Source: Bacillota bacterium (lineage in GTDB: Bacteria > Bacillota > Clostridia > Christensenellales > Aristaeellaceae). From it: a DNA stretch of 45,281 nucleotides. The notes under the pieces are model-generated. The model saw only the letters and a program-made list of their open reading frames with translations. It was not told the origin of the DNA and did no database searches. The translations under genes were made by a program, and so were the position numbers. Positions 32,901-40,033 of the stretch are shown here, piece by piece. The DNA is taken from positions 1-45,281 of the forward strand of contig JAEZRP010000034.1 in assembly GCA_023444095.1 (NCBI GenBank). The letters are read 5' to 3'. Position 1 is the stretch's first letter; every line of letters starts with the position of its first letter.

Positions 32901-33355
32901 ACTTTGACTGGAAGCTCCCGGACTTCAAGCTCCCGACCATAGACGTCGTGTGGAACGATGTCGGCTGGGGCATCAAGATTCCGTCGCTCTCCCTCAACTG
33001 GAACGCACTGGGTGGCATCTTTGACGAGCCGACCATCTTCGGCACGCGCGCGGGGCTTCAGGGCGTGGGCGAAGCAGGCCCTGAGGCGATCCTTCCTCTC
33101 GATACGCTCTGGGCGGAGATGTCCGCGCGGCTGAAGAGTGGCATGCGGGAGATCTTTGCCGAGACGAAGGCCGATAATGCGAGGCAGGAGGAGCAGCTGG
33201 TCCGGGCCTTTACAGCGGCGGTCACCGCGTTGAAGGAATCCCCCTCTTCTTCTTCCCTGACGGTGCAGCAAAACATCTATGCGAACGAGACCTCTTTTGT
33301 CGGCCAGCAGCGAGAAGCGGCACGGCAGTTTAAGCAAATTGCGAGGGCATTGTGA
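29993..33355 (+). CDS. Tail tape measure protein
   Basis: This encodes 1120 residues preceded by GGAGGTGG. The start, MGKELGDLIVRLSLDSAKFG, is typical. A coiled coil covers about 20-120, the TP901-type core about 150-450 (YELDEGLDTIAKKTGASGEA, LMSILEANSATFKELGLNAE), a hydrophobic segment set about 480-660 (helices that may enter the host membrane), and a Trp/Asp/Ser/Thr-rich repeat region about 740-970 with recurring (S/T)DTWDxI(S/T)(S/T) units. The length sets the tail at roughly 1120 residues x 0.15 nm (rule for tape measures, approximate). After the stop comes a cargo cassette, and not the distal tail gene as usual. Confidence 0.93.
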   Translation: MGKELGDLIVRLSLDSAKFGAGMSKFEKQMTKLQSQYKSSTTGVTDFDKVVTKLQESAATLTDRIGLQKTKVESLEAAYQKSVVAKGEDAAETQKLKEKLDAAKQKLEQTETALKTVNDEIANNQNGWYQLSVNLEGVGEKLEQVGEMISDAGESLSKNVTAPIVALGAASVAAFYELDEGLDTIAKKTGASGEALSDMEDVAVDLFTNMAVSMDDAGTTVGEVNTRFGATGDELKNLSRLFLRFAKINDTDVNDAVDSTARLLAQFGLDASDAEAFLGMLTATGQRTGLSMSDLMSILEANSATFKELGLNAEESINLIGQMELAGVDTGTAMAGLKRAVTNLTDSSMPLEDALNSVIGSIKNASSETEALSIAQEVFGTKGAAEMTTAIREGRFSVDDLADSMENYGDVVADTYGTIMDSSDDATVAFNKIKNAGRVLGEEILETLVPVLETVAGKIQAVGDWFSSLSPSMQATIVKIAAIVAAVSPALILAGKVVSTVGKVTKALSPVAKLISGVGGSTKALGGILGALTSPVGLVLAAIAALVAAFVYFYNTNEDFRSKVNEIWASIVSALEPVKQMFLATFESVKASLEPLKEALTNLWATVVDVFQNIWAAIQPVVAAIGAAVAAVIAYVIAITNGVLNAIGPFIDAIISAVDVVLNVFRAIIAFFSGDFTGALEYLKVALSSLGEYWQNVWATIQASFTGVWTAIKAIAESFGMDIADKISAIWNGVKDFFSGLWDSISTSASDAWTAFSDMVTGIWASISDTATTTWDVITGAISDAVDSAKEWAEDQWDKAEKTISDTWDSISSTASTTWDAITTAISTAVDTVKTAVESKWDAGKTAVSDTWDSIKTAASDKWDAISSTITDTVETAKRTLSEKWTAISTGAKDIWESLKSDAGTKWLGITTTIKTAVALGKTGITDAWDTVKTGVKDVWDKVVDIVKSPITTAYDWVVDKIEDFKDLFDFDWKLPDFKLPTIDVVWNDVGWGIKIPSLSLNWNALGGIFDEPTIFGTRAGLQGVGEAGPEAILPLDTLWAEMSARLKSGMREIFAETKADNARQEEQLVRAFTAAVTALKESPSSSSLTVQQNIYANETSFVGQQREAARQFKQIARAL

Positions 33356-33459
33356 AACTGCTAGGTGGATTACAATTGGACGCTTATATGCACGACATCG
33401 ATCTTATAAACGGATCGCGAAAGCCAAAACGAACTTCTTAGGGCAAGAATCGGGTGGGC

Positions 33460-33488
33460 TTACATTTTACGCATATTTCTGTTATACT
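33460..33488 (+). promoter_or_regulatory. Sigma-A promoter of the XRE cassette
   Basis: TTACAT (33460-33465), 17-nt spacer, TATACT (33483-33488), 17 bp before the ATG at 33506 with GAGGTGATG as ribosome site. The region 33356-33459 holds no gene. Confidence 0.65.
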
Positions 33489-33505
33489 AAGATCGAGGTG
33501 ATGAT

Positions 33506-33721
33506 ATGCCAAAGGTAATTATTACAGAGCGTGATACAGGGCTTATCCCAGGCATTGGAATGACGCGCATTGACGATCTAGCCCTTAAGGCATTGAATGG
33601 GATTTGCTACACAACGATGGATGTTCCATCGACAGATTTGGGAGAGGTAAGACAGTTTATCATGGATCATTATGAGCCTCACTTTATACCATGCGAGATA
33701 TCGTATGAGATTGATCCTTAG
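33506..33721 (+). CDS. Small protein of unknown function in the XRE cassette
   Basis: This encodes 71 residues, first gene after the cassette promoter, with GAGGTGAT upstream. It has the pattern MPKVIITERDTGLIPG, ALKALNGICYTTMDVPST and EVRQFIMDHYEPHFIPCEIS. No family recognised. AT-rich codons unlike the tail genes on both sides. It precedes an XRE regulator by 11 bp, so the two likely act together, perhaps as regulator and modulator; a toxin-antitoxin pair is possible but nothing shows it. Confidence 0.55.
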   Translation: MPKVIITERDTGLIPGIGMTRIDDLALKALNGICYTTMDVPSTDLGEVRQFIMDHYEPHFIPCEISYEIDP

Positions 33722-33732
33722 GGGGAACGTAT

Positions 33733-34032
33733 ATGGACTATACAGCGCTCGGTATACGTATAAGAGATCAGAGAAAACGATTGGGGCTAACACAGGCAAA
33801 AATGGCGGAAAGGTTGGGAATCTCATGTTCATTCATGGGACATATTGAACGTGGAACACGAAAGATGAGTCTGGATACACTGGTCAAAGTTGCCAACTTA
33901 AATGGTGTATCAGTCGATGCACTTCTTCGGCACTCGTTCAACCCAGACATTCTTAGGGGGGTATTGCTTAACGATGCGCATAAGCTTCTTCTGAACAAAA
34001 TAGCGGCTGTAATCGACGATAGTGAAATGTGA
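33733..34032 (+). CDS. XRE-family transcriptional regulator in the tail operon
   Basis: This encodes 99 residues. A clear Cro/CI-type helix-turn-helix fills residues 7-65: IRIRDQRKRLGLTQAKMAER, LGISCSFMGHIERGTRKMSL, LDTLVKVANLNGVSVDALL. The C-terminal tail is short, with no peptidase or dimerisation domain. It shares the cassette promoter at 33460-33488. Its place between tape measure and distal tail protein is unusual for a phage repressor. It could silence the late operon, other cargo, or act on host genes. It is the only stand-alone XRE protein in the window and might pair with the ImmA-like peptidase far upstream (speculative). Confidence 0.8.
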   Translation: MDYTALGIRIRDQRKRLGLTQAKMAERLGISCSFMGHIERGTRKMSLDTLVKVANLNGVSVDALLRHSFNPDILRGVLLNDAHKLLLNKIAAVIDDSEM

Positions 34033-34158
34033 GTAGATCCTGTATGATCCAGATGGATCTATATGATAATCCTACCCCGGATGAAGCATTTCATAGGTTG
34101 AGGTAAAAAGTCTGATGCTGATCCTTTTTGCGATGTAAGCTGGAGGCAGACTAAAATG

Positions 34159-34181
34159 AATGCCCACTTCAGACGGGCATT
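34159..34181 (+). terminator. Hairpin after the XRE gene
   Basis: AATGCCC (34159-34165) and GGGCATT (34175-34181) with a 9-nt loop; only a short T-run follows, so it is a weak terminator. The rest of 34033-34220 shows nothing else. Confidence 0.5.
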
Positions 34182-34220
34182 TACATATGCATCTCTACGA
34201 CGGAAGGAAATAATCACCAT

Positions 34221-35093
34221 ATGCTGGAGATATTGACTTACAGAAACGAGCGTAGCGAAACGCTCGTTTTTTCACATACCTCCGTCTTCTGCCCGCAGGA
34301 CGTGACCGGACTGACCGACGTTCGCTCTACGATCTACTCGATTAACTCCATGGGCCAGGACGGGGACTCCTATATCGCGAGCCGAATCGAGAGCCGCGAG
34401 ATCGACCTGTTCGGGGCCATCCGGGAGCGCGATCCTGTCAAGGCGCGGGAGCTCCGGCGCAAACTGGCGCGCGTGCTCAATCCGAAGCTGAGCGGTGTTC
34501 TTTCCTATCAGTATGGCGACTTTTCAAGGGTCATTGGCTGCCACCCGGTCAGCTCACCCGTCGTGACGAAGAAGCCCCAGGACATCTATCACAAGTTTTC
34601 GGTGACGTTCTCCTGCCTCGATCCCTTCTGGCGGGAGGTGTCCGAAAACAGGACCGATGTCGCCGCGTGGGTGGGCGCGCTGGAGTTCCCGGTGAACATC
34701 CCAGCGGCCGGTATGCTCGTGGGATATCGCCAGCCGAGCGTCATCGTGAATGTCTACAATGGTGGAGATGTGGAAAGCGGGATTCGCGCGGAGATGAGCG
34801 CGGTGGATACTGTCGTTAATCCCAAGATCCTCAACGTCATGACGAGCGAGTTCATCCGATTCATCCTTACGCTGTCGGCTGGCGACACCCTCGTCGTCTC
34901 CACCGGCTACGCAGATAAATGGGCGACGTATTCTCACAATGACGTCGAGGAGGACGCGCTCAAGTATCTGGACATCGACAGCACGTTTCTCACGCTCGAC
35001 CCGGGCGACAACCTCATCAAATACGAGGCTGAATCCGGCGTGGACAATCTGGAGATCGTCATTTACCACAACAACCGATACCTGGGGGTGTAA
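34221..35093 (+). CDS. Distal tail protein (Dit-like)
   Basis: This encodes 290 residues preceded by AAGGAAAT. N-terminal LEILTYRNERSETLVFSHT and VRSTIYSINSMGQDGDSYIA, then IRERDPVKARELRRKLARVL and SYQYGDFSRVIGCHPVSSP, and the later VTFSCLDPFWREVS, are the usual Dit blocks. It forms the hub at the tail tip to which the baseplate proteins attach. Codons 8-17 contain a perfect terminator-like hairpin (34244-34272). It is followed directly by the Gp37-like gene. Confidence 0.88.
   Translation: MLEILTYRNERSETLVFSHTSVFCPQDVTGLTDVRSTIYSINSMGQDGDSYIASRIESREIDLFGAIRERDPVKARELRRKLARVLNPKLSGVLSYQYGDFSRVIGCHPVSSPVVTKKPQDIYHKFSVTFSCLDPFWREVSENRTDVAAWVGALEFPVNIPAAGMLVGYRQPSVIVNVYNGGDVESGIRAEMSAVDTVVNPKILNVMTSEFIRFILTLSAGDTLVVSTGYADKWATYSHNDVEEDALKYLDIDSTFLTLDPGDNLIKYEAESGVDNLEIVIYHNNRYLGV
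34244..34272 (+). terminator. Terminator-like hairpin inside the start of the distal tail gene
   Basis: AAACGAGCG (34244-34252), 8-nt loop, CGCTCGTTT (34261-34269), T-run to 34272. It has every element of an intrinsic terminator but lies within codons 8-17 of the gene. Confidence 0.55.
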
Positions 35094-36179
35094 ATGGAGC
35101 TCTACATATACAATGCGGTCATGACATTATTGGGGATCATCGACGAGATTTCATCCCTCGTCTGGACGCGCCGGTACTGGTCTTGCGGTGAGTTCTCGCT
35201 ACTGGTCCCCATGACGGAGAAGCACGCGGCGCTCCTGAAACTCGGACGGATCGTCTTCCGAAGGGACTGCGATGAGGCCGGGCAGATTTGCTACCGGCAC
35301 ATCGCAAAGGACGCCGAGGGGCTGGAGAGCATCGAGCTGCAAGGGAAGTTCCTGACGCACTGGATCGGGAAGCGGCTCATCATTCCCATCGTCAGCGTGG
35401 AGATGGGGACGCACGAGCTGCTTGCCAAAATCGTGAGGGACAACCTTGTATCCCCTACGGACGCGCGACGCGTCATTCCGGACCTCATCGTCGGCGATCT
35501 TTCGGGCGTTACCTCCGAGTCATACGCCTATACCTCGGAGGAATTCACCAACGCTCTCGATGTCTGCGAGGCGCGGGCGCAGGTTGCGAAGCTGGGATTC
35601 AAGATCACGACCGATCCCAAGAGAAGGCTTCATACGTTCAAGGTCTATAAGGGCGTTAACCGGACGTCCAGTCAGGCCGAAAACGCGATGTGCGTGTTCT
35701 CCCCCGACTTCGACAACGTGCTCGAGCAGGAGTTCTCCGAGAGCAATGAGAACGTCGCTACAGCGGTTTACCTGCAGAACGCAACGACGCTCAGTACAGA
35801 AGCGCGCACGTCCGTCGAGGTCGCGGACGATACCAAGACCGGATTGGAACGCGCAGAATCTTTCGTCCTTGTGCAGGATCTTGCACCCGGCGACGCTGTC
35901 GACTATGCCGCGCTCCTGACGGCGAAGGGCAACTCCGTCCTGGTGGACAAGATCGAGAGTGTCTCGTTCTCCAGCAAGATCAACCCATCTTCCCATTTGA
36001 AGTACAAAACCGACTATGACGTCGGCGACCGCGTCACCTGCCTGAATCGACGCTGGGGCGTGAAGATCGACGCGCGCATCACGGAAGTCGAGGAGTCCTA
36101 TGAGAGCGGAAAGACCGAGATTGTCATTACGTTCGGGACATCGCTCCCGACGCTGAGCGACAAGCTCAAATGGAGGTAG
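35094..36179 (+). CDS. Tail hub / Gp37-like (ReqiPepy6-type) protein
   Basis: This encodes 361 residues, starting right after the Dit stop. The pattern begins MELYIYNAVMTLLGIIDEIS, then SLVWTRRYWSCGEFSLLVPM and QGKFLTHWIGKRLIIPI, and ends DRVTCLNRRWGVKIDARITE, VEESYESGKTEIVITFG. These are the blocks of the siphovirus Gp37-like/tail-spike-base family, which takes the place of the endopeptidase tail protein (Tal) in this phage group. It docks on Dit and carries the fibres. Confidence 0.86.
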   Translation: MELYIYNAVMTLLGIIDEISSLVWTRRYWSCGEFSLLVPMTEKHAALLKLGRIVFRRDCDEAGQICYRHIAKDAEGLESIELQGKFLTHWIGKRLIIPIVSVEMGTHELLAKIVRDNLVSPTDARRVIPDLIVGDLSGVTSESYAYTSEEFTNALDVCEARAQVAKLGFKITTDPKRRLHTFKVYKGVNRTSSQAENAMCVFSPDFDNVLEQEFSESNENVATAVYLQNATTLSTEARTSVEVADDTKTGLERAESFVLVQDLAPGDAVDYAALLTAKGNSVLVDKIESVSFSSKINPSSHLKYKTDYDVGDRVTCLNRRWGVKIDARITEVEESYESGKTEIVITFGTSLPTLSDKLKWR

Positions 36180-36187
36180 AATCCTTT

Positions 36188-37597
36188 ATGGCTGAGAAAT
36201 CGAGCTTCTTCAATTCGGTAAACGGCGACCGGACCTATGCCGCCGAGGACTGGGCGCAGTACTTTTCGTCGTTCATCGGGAATGGCGTATTCGGGTCGCC
36301 GAGCACGAACCTGCAGGTCTCGCCCGGTGAAGGTTTGAGCGTTTCCGTCGCACCGGGTCTTGCCTGGATCAACGGATACTTCTATGCCAACGACGGTGAC
36401 CTCACTTTGGCGCTGGCGACTGCGGACGGCACCCTTCCCCGCCTCGACCGTGTCGTTATTCGCTGGAGCCTGTCTGGTCGCGCGATCACGGCTACAGTGA
36501 AGACGGGCGCGCCAGCTTCCTCTCCTGTCGCACCTTCCCTCCAGCGGGATTCGAGTGCCCACGAACTCGCCATCGCGGACGTCTTCGTCGCAGCCGGAGC
36601 TACGGGCGTATCGCCCTCGAACATCACCGACCGCAGGAGCAACGCAGCATTGTGCGGCACCGTCTCGAGCATCGTCTCCGAGGCGCACACTCACGACCTT
36701 TCCGGGAGCACGCTCACCGGCCTGCTCCCACTTACCAAGGGCGGTACCGGTGCGATCAGCGACGCGGACGCTCGCGCGAACCTGGGCATTACCCCGACGA
36801 ACATCGGTGCGGCTGTGTCCGGACACACGCACGGGCTGGCGACCGGCTCGCTCACGGGCGTCCTTCCCCTCGCCAAAGGCGGCACAGGCGGCGCGACGGC
36901 GTCGGATGCGCTCGCGAGCCTGGGCGCCGCGTCATCCGGGCACGCGCATGCGCTGACGGATGCACAGATCACCGGCTCGCTTCCGATTGCCAAGGGCGGC
37001 ACCGGTGCAGCAGACGCGGCGACCGCGCGCAGCAACCTCGGCTTGACCCTCGACAACCTGGGTGCCGCCGCGTCCGGGCACGCGCACGCCCTGACGGACG
37101 CGCAGATCACCGGCATGCTCCCGATCACCAAAGGCGGGACCGGGGCAACCACAGTTGCAGCGGCGCGCAACGCGCTGGGGCTCGGCAACACGTCCGGCGC
37201 GCTGCCCATCTCCAACGGCGGCACTGGCCAAACCACCGTCGAGGGGGCGCGGAATGCACTGGGACTCGGCAATACCTCTGGTGCGGTGCCCATCGCCAAT
37301 GGCGGAACCGGCCAGACGACCGTTGCCGCTGCCCGCGATGCACTCGGCCTTGGAAACACATCGGGCGCGGTTCCGGTCGCCAACGGCGGCACCGGCCAAA
37401 CAACCGCCGCTGGGGCGCGGAACGCATTGGGACTTGGAAATACAACCGGCGCACTCCCCATCGCCAACGGAGGCACCGGCGCAACGACTGCTGCCTCCGC
37501 AATCGCGAACCTCGGATATGCCGCAAACATGGTCATCTACTCCCCCACCGAGCCCACCGTCGTGAACGGGAAGATCTGGCTCAAGCCGATCGCGTAA
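36188..37597 (+). CDS. Phage tail fibre/collar protein with glycine-rich repeats
   Basis: ATG at 36188 is set by TGGAGGT 9 nt upstream; 469 residues. The N-terminal about 150 residues (FFNSVNGDRTYAAEDWAQYF, FIGNGVFGSPSTNLQV, GLAWINGYFYANDGDLTLAL, ITDRRSNAALCGTV) are the baseplate-attachment domain found in Gram-positive siphophages. Then follow LPLTKGGTGA-type and SGHAHALTDAQITG-type repeats (about 180-320) and four 28-residue units (about 325-440) with PIANGGTGQTT. These build a trimeric fibre shaft. The end (SPTEPTVVNGKIWLKPIA) is a short cap. Repeats are also clear at the DNA level and are hot spots for recombination with the second fibre gene. Confidence 0.88.
   Translation: MAEKSSFFNSVNGDRTYAAEDWAQYFSSFIGNGVFGSPSTNLQVSPGEGLSVSVAPGLAWINGYFYANDGDLTLALATADGTLPRLDRVVIRWSLSGRAITATVKTGAPASSPVAPSLQRDSSAHELAIADVFVAAGATGVSPSNITDRRSNAALCGTVSSIVSEAHTHDLSGSTLTGLLPLTKGGTGAISDADARANLGITPTNIGAAVSGHTHGLATGSLTGVLPLAKGGTGGATASDALASLGAASSGHAHALTDAQITGSLPIAKGGTGAADAATARSNLGLTLDNLGAAASGHAHALTDAQITGMLPITKGGTGATTVAAARNALGLGNTSGALPISNGGTGQTTVEGARNALGLGNTSGAVPIANGGTGQTTVAAARDALGLGNTSGAVPVANGGTGQTTAAGARNALGLGNTTGALPIANGGTGATTAASAIANLGYAANMVIYSPTEPTVVNGKIWLKPIA
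37160..37500 (+). repeat. Tandem 84-bp repeats in the fibre gene
   Basis: Four direct repeats of about 84 bp encode 28-residue units of the form ARNALGLGNTSGA-PIANGGTGQTT. Sequence differs at synonymous and some non-synonymous sites between units. The repeats suit unequal recombination and fibre length variation. Confidence 0.8.
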
Positions 37598-37609
37598 CGG
37601 GGCGAGCAT

Positions 37610-38254
37610 ATGGCAACGGCAACTTTTACGGCGACTCTCTTTGCGAGGCGATATAGCAGTTCCAGCAACTACCTGGACGACCGCGCCGCGCAAGGCGCAT
37701 ATGCATCCACCGGGAACATCGTCGGGATCTGCAACTTCAAGACTCTCGATATGACCAATAAGGTGATCACGGGGATCACCTTCATTACCACCTGCACATC
37801 GGGTGCGGGCGCGGGCAACTGGGCAACCAAGACGCTCAAGTTCAGGGAATCGACCATAGCCAACCCGACGACAAGCACGGGCGGTACCGGTTCCTCCTTC
37901 GTAGGCGGTACGCTCGGGAGCCTTTCGGGCACCGACTTCTACAGTGCCAGCAATGTCTCCCGCATGGTCGATCCAACATCAACCCTTTTTACTCGCCTGA
38001 AGGCGTACCTCGAGGGCGGTGGGCACACGGTAGTCCTCTACGCGGCGGACGACGTGCCCTCCAGCGGCTATTCGGACAACTACCTGTACATCGATGGCCT
38101 GAAGATTGTCATTACCTACGAAGAAGGGCTCGTGTATTACGCGGCCGGTGGGGTGCATCAGAAGTGTCAGGTGTTCTTCCCTGTAAACGGCGTTTGGGTG
38201 CAGTGTATTCCCCATTACGGCGCGGACGGAGCTTGGCATCAATGCGGAGGCTAG
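37610..38254 (+). CDS. Tail/fibre-associated protein
   Basis: This encodes 214 residues preceded by GGGGCGAG. Early ATATFTATLFARRYSSSSNY and FKTLDMTNKVITGITFITTC suggest a beta-rich fibre domain. The C-terminus has aromatic/glycine units, YYAAGGVHQKCQVFFPVNG, VWVQCIPHYGADGAWHQCGG, of the kind seen in phage fibre tips. The role is probably host-surface contact. It lies between the two shaft-type fibre genes. Confidence 0.65.
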   Translation: MATATFTATLFARRYSSSSNYLDDRAAQGAYASTGNIVGICNFKTLDMTNKVITGITFITTCTSGAGAGNWATKTLKFRESTIANPTTSTGGTGSSFVGGTLGSLSGTDFYSASNVSRMVDPTSTLFTRLKAYLEGGGHTVVLYAADDVPSSGYSDNYLYIDGLKIVITYEEGLVYYAAGGVHQKCQVFFPVNGVWVQCIPHYGADGAWHQCGG

Positions 38255-38257
38255 AAC

Positions 38258-39421
38258 ATGAGCGAATTACTTGAGAAGGAAGTCCAACTTCACGAGCGTG
38301 ACGCGCAGGGGCGGGATTGGCTGGTCTATCCGCTTCCGCCCGGCGGGTATCCGCTTACTGTGGACAGCGGTGGAACGGGTTCGACGGACGCGGCATCTGC
38401 GCGAGGAGCTCTTGGCATCACGCCCACAAACATTGGTGCGGCGACGTCCGAGCACAACCATGCGATCACCGATTTGATCGGAACGATCCCTGTCACGAAG
38501 GGTGGCACCGGCGCAGTCGATAGCGCGGGCGCGCGGACCAATCTCGGCGTGACGCTTGCCAATCTGGGGGCAGCCGCTTCGAACCACGCACACGTGCTGG
38601 CGGACGCGCAGGTCACTGGAATTTTGCCGGTTTCGAAGGGCGGAACCGGTTCAAGCAACCCAACCGAAGCCGCAGCGAGTCTGTTGTTCCTTGGTATGAA
38701 CCCGGATTTCGAGGACACTGTCACGAATTGGAGTGCGCGCGGCTTCGGGTGGGCGTGGTGCACGTCGGATGGAACGCCATCCGTCGCGGAGAAACCGGCG
38801 TCCTTTGGGTTCCTTCTGAATGTGCCGGTGCCGGTGACAGGCGCGGCGGAAACGCATCAGCTTTTCTTCTCGCAGAATCATGGGCCTGTCTGGCACCGCG
38901 GGGGAAACGGAAGCGGCTGGGGCGGAACCTGGAAGAGGATGTTTGACAACACGGATGTCCTGGGGCTCGCGAACGGAGGAACCGGGCAAACGACAGCGGC
39001 GGGCATCCGAAACACGATCGGGCTCGGGAGTTCCACGGGTGCGCTGGCCATCGCGAACGGCGGGCATGGAGGAACGACGCTGGCGCAGGCGCAATCCAAC
39101 CTGGGTTTTGCCTTATCATCGACAACCACCCCGGCTGTGTCGCCTGTGGTCGGGACCATTGATTACTTTCGACTCTACAAGGTTGGAAAGGTGGTCACGT
39201 TCAACATGCGCTACTCATCTGCCATAGCTTCTGGCGCAAACACGGAAGCCGCGATCATACCGAGCGCTTACCGGCCTGTCGATCCATATGTGCCGTTAAC
39301 GCCTTACTATGGCAACACAATAACGATAAACGCATACACAACGAACGCGGGGATTCTGATGATCCGCCCGAGTGCGAACATAAACAACCTTGCGCTCTCA
39401 GGATCGTGGGTGATTGCATAG
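38258..39421 (+). CDS. Second tail fibre protein
   Basis: This encodes 387 residues, 3 bp after the previous stop. The N-terminus (EVQLHERDAQGRDWLVYPLP) is followed by shaft repeats close to the first fibre (VDSGGTGSTDAASARGALG, VTKGGTGAVDSAGARTNLGV, ILPVSKGGTGSSNPTEAAAS, LANGGTGQTTAAGIRNTIGL). Between them lies a globular insert (about 150-230; WSARGFGWAWCTSDGTP, RGGNGSGWGGTWKRMFD) resembling a fibre pyocin-knob domain. The C-terminal about 95 residues (TIDYFRLYKVGKVVTFNMRY) are the likely receptor tip. Confidence 0.82.
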   Translation: MSELLEKEVQLHERDAQGRDWLVYPLPPGGYPLTVDSGGTGSTDAASARGALGITPTNIGAATSEHNHAITDLIGTIPVTKGGTGAVDSAGARTNLGVTLANLGAAASNHAHVLADAQVTGILPVSKGGTGSSNPTEAAASLLFLGMNPDFEDTVTNWSARGFGWAWCTSDGTPSVAEKPASFGFLLNVPVPVTGAAETHQLFFSQNHGPVWHRGGNGSGWGGTWKRMFDNTDVLGLANGGTGQTTAAGIRNTIGLGSSTGALAIANGGHGGTTLAQAQSNLGFALSSTTTPAVSPVVGTIDYFRLYKVGKVVTFNMRYSSAIASGANTEAAIIPSAYRPVDPYVPLTPYYGNTITINAYTTNAGILMIRPSANINNLALSGSWVIA

Positions 39422-39477
39422 CGCGTTGGGGGTAGGCGCGCGGTTGACGAATGAGCACGGGCGATAGCAAACGGTCA

Positions 39478-39504
39478 GACCGCTCCAATCGGGGCGGTCT
39501 TTTC
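39478..39504 (+). terminator. Terminator between fibre and lysis genes
   Basis: GACCGC (39478-39483) and GCGGTC (39494-39499), followed by TTTTCC. It separates structural from lysis genes. No promoter is obvious in the short remaining gap to the holin. Confidence 0.7.
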
Positions 39505-39541
39505 CTATCCAATCAGACGATGAAAGAAACGAGGGATGAAC

Positions 39542-40000
39542 ATGCGGAACATTTCGGTGGACCTCATCTGGACGAAGTTCCAGATGGCGGTTGCGGCGGT
39601 AGGCGGTTGGTTAGGGTACTTTCTGGGCGGCGCGGACGGACTCCTGATCGCGCTCATCGTGCTTTCTGTGCTCGACTACGTGACTGGCGTCATGTGCGCC
39701 ATAACGGATAAGAAACTTTCCAGCGCCGTGGGCGCCAGGGGTATCTTCAAGAAGATGCTCATTTTCATGCTGGTGGGCGTCGGGCATATCGTGGACACCA
39801 ATGTGGTTGGCACGGGCAGCGCACTTCGAAGCGCGGTTCTATGCTTCTACTTATCCAACGAGGGGCTCTCGGTGCTGGAAAACACGGCGTACCTCGGGCT
39901 CCCCATACCGGACAAGCTGAAGGAGATTTTGACGCAGCTTCATGGACGGGACGATAAAAATACGACCGGGACCACAGGAAACACGGGCGACGGCAAATGA
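39542..40000 (+). CDS. Phage holin
   Basis: The ATG at 39542 lies 6 nt after GAGGG; ATG 39536 is an alternative. 152 residues, with hydrophobic segments about 15-32 (MAVAAVGGWLGYFLGG), 35-52 (LLIALIVLSVLDYVTGVMCA) and 72-90 (MLIFMLVGVGHIV). The VLDYVTGVMCA block and the later SNEGLSVLENTAYLGLP are the holin_4 (toxin secretion/phage lysis) family. It forms the membrane lesion that lets endolysin reach the wall. The C-terminus is polar (GTTGNTGDGK). Confidence 0.88.
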   Translation: MRNISVDLIWTKFQMAVAAVGGWLGYFLGGADGLLIALIVLSVLDYVTGVMCAITDKKLSSAVGARGIFKKMLIFMLVGVGHIVDTNVVGTGSALRSAVLCFYLSNEGLSVLENTAYLGLPIPDKLKEILTQLHGRDDKNTTGTTGNTGDGK

Positions 40001-40033
40001 GCCGCCGCTCTTTTCATGAGGAGGAGAAACATA

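Noticed and set aside
36652..37656. 334-codon plus-strand frame in the fibre gene
   Set aside because: Arg/His-rich repeat translation in the wrong frame of the fibre repeats; the true frame has the clear GGTGQTT pattern.
36188..39421. Diversity-generating retroelement acting on fibre genes
   Set aside because: No reverse transcriptase, no template repeat and no A-biased variable region were seen.
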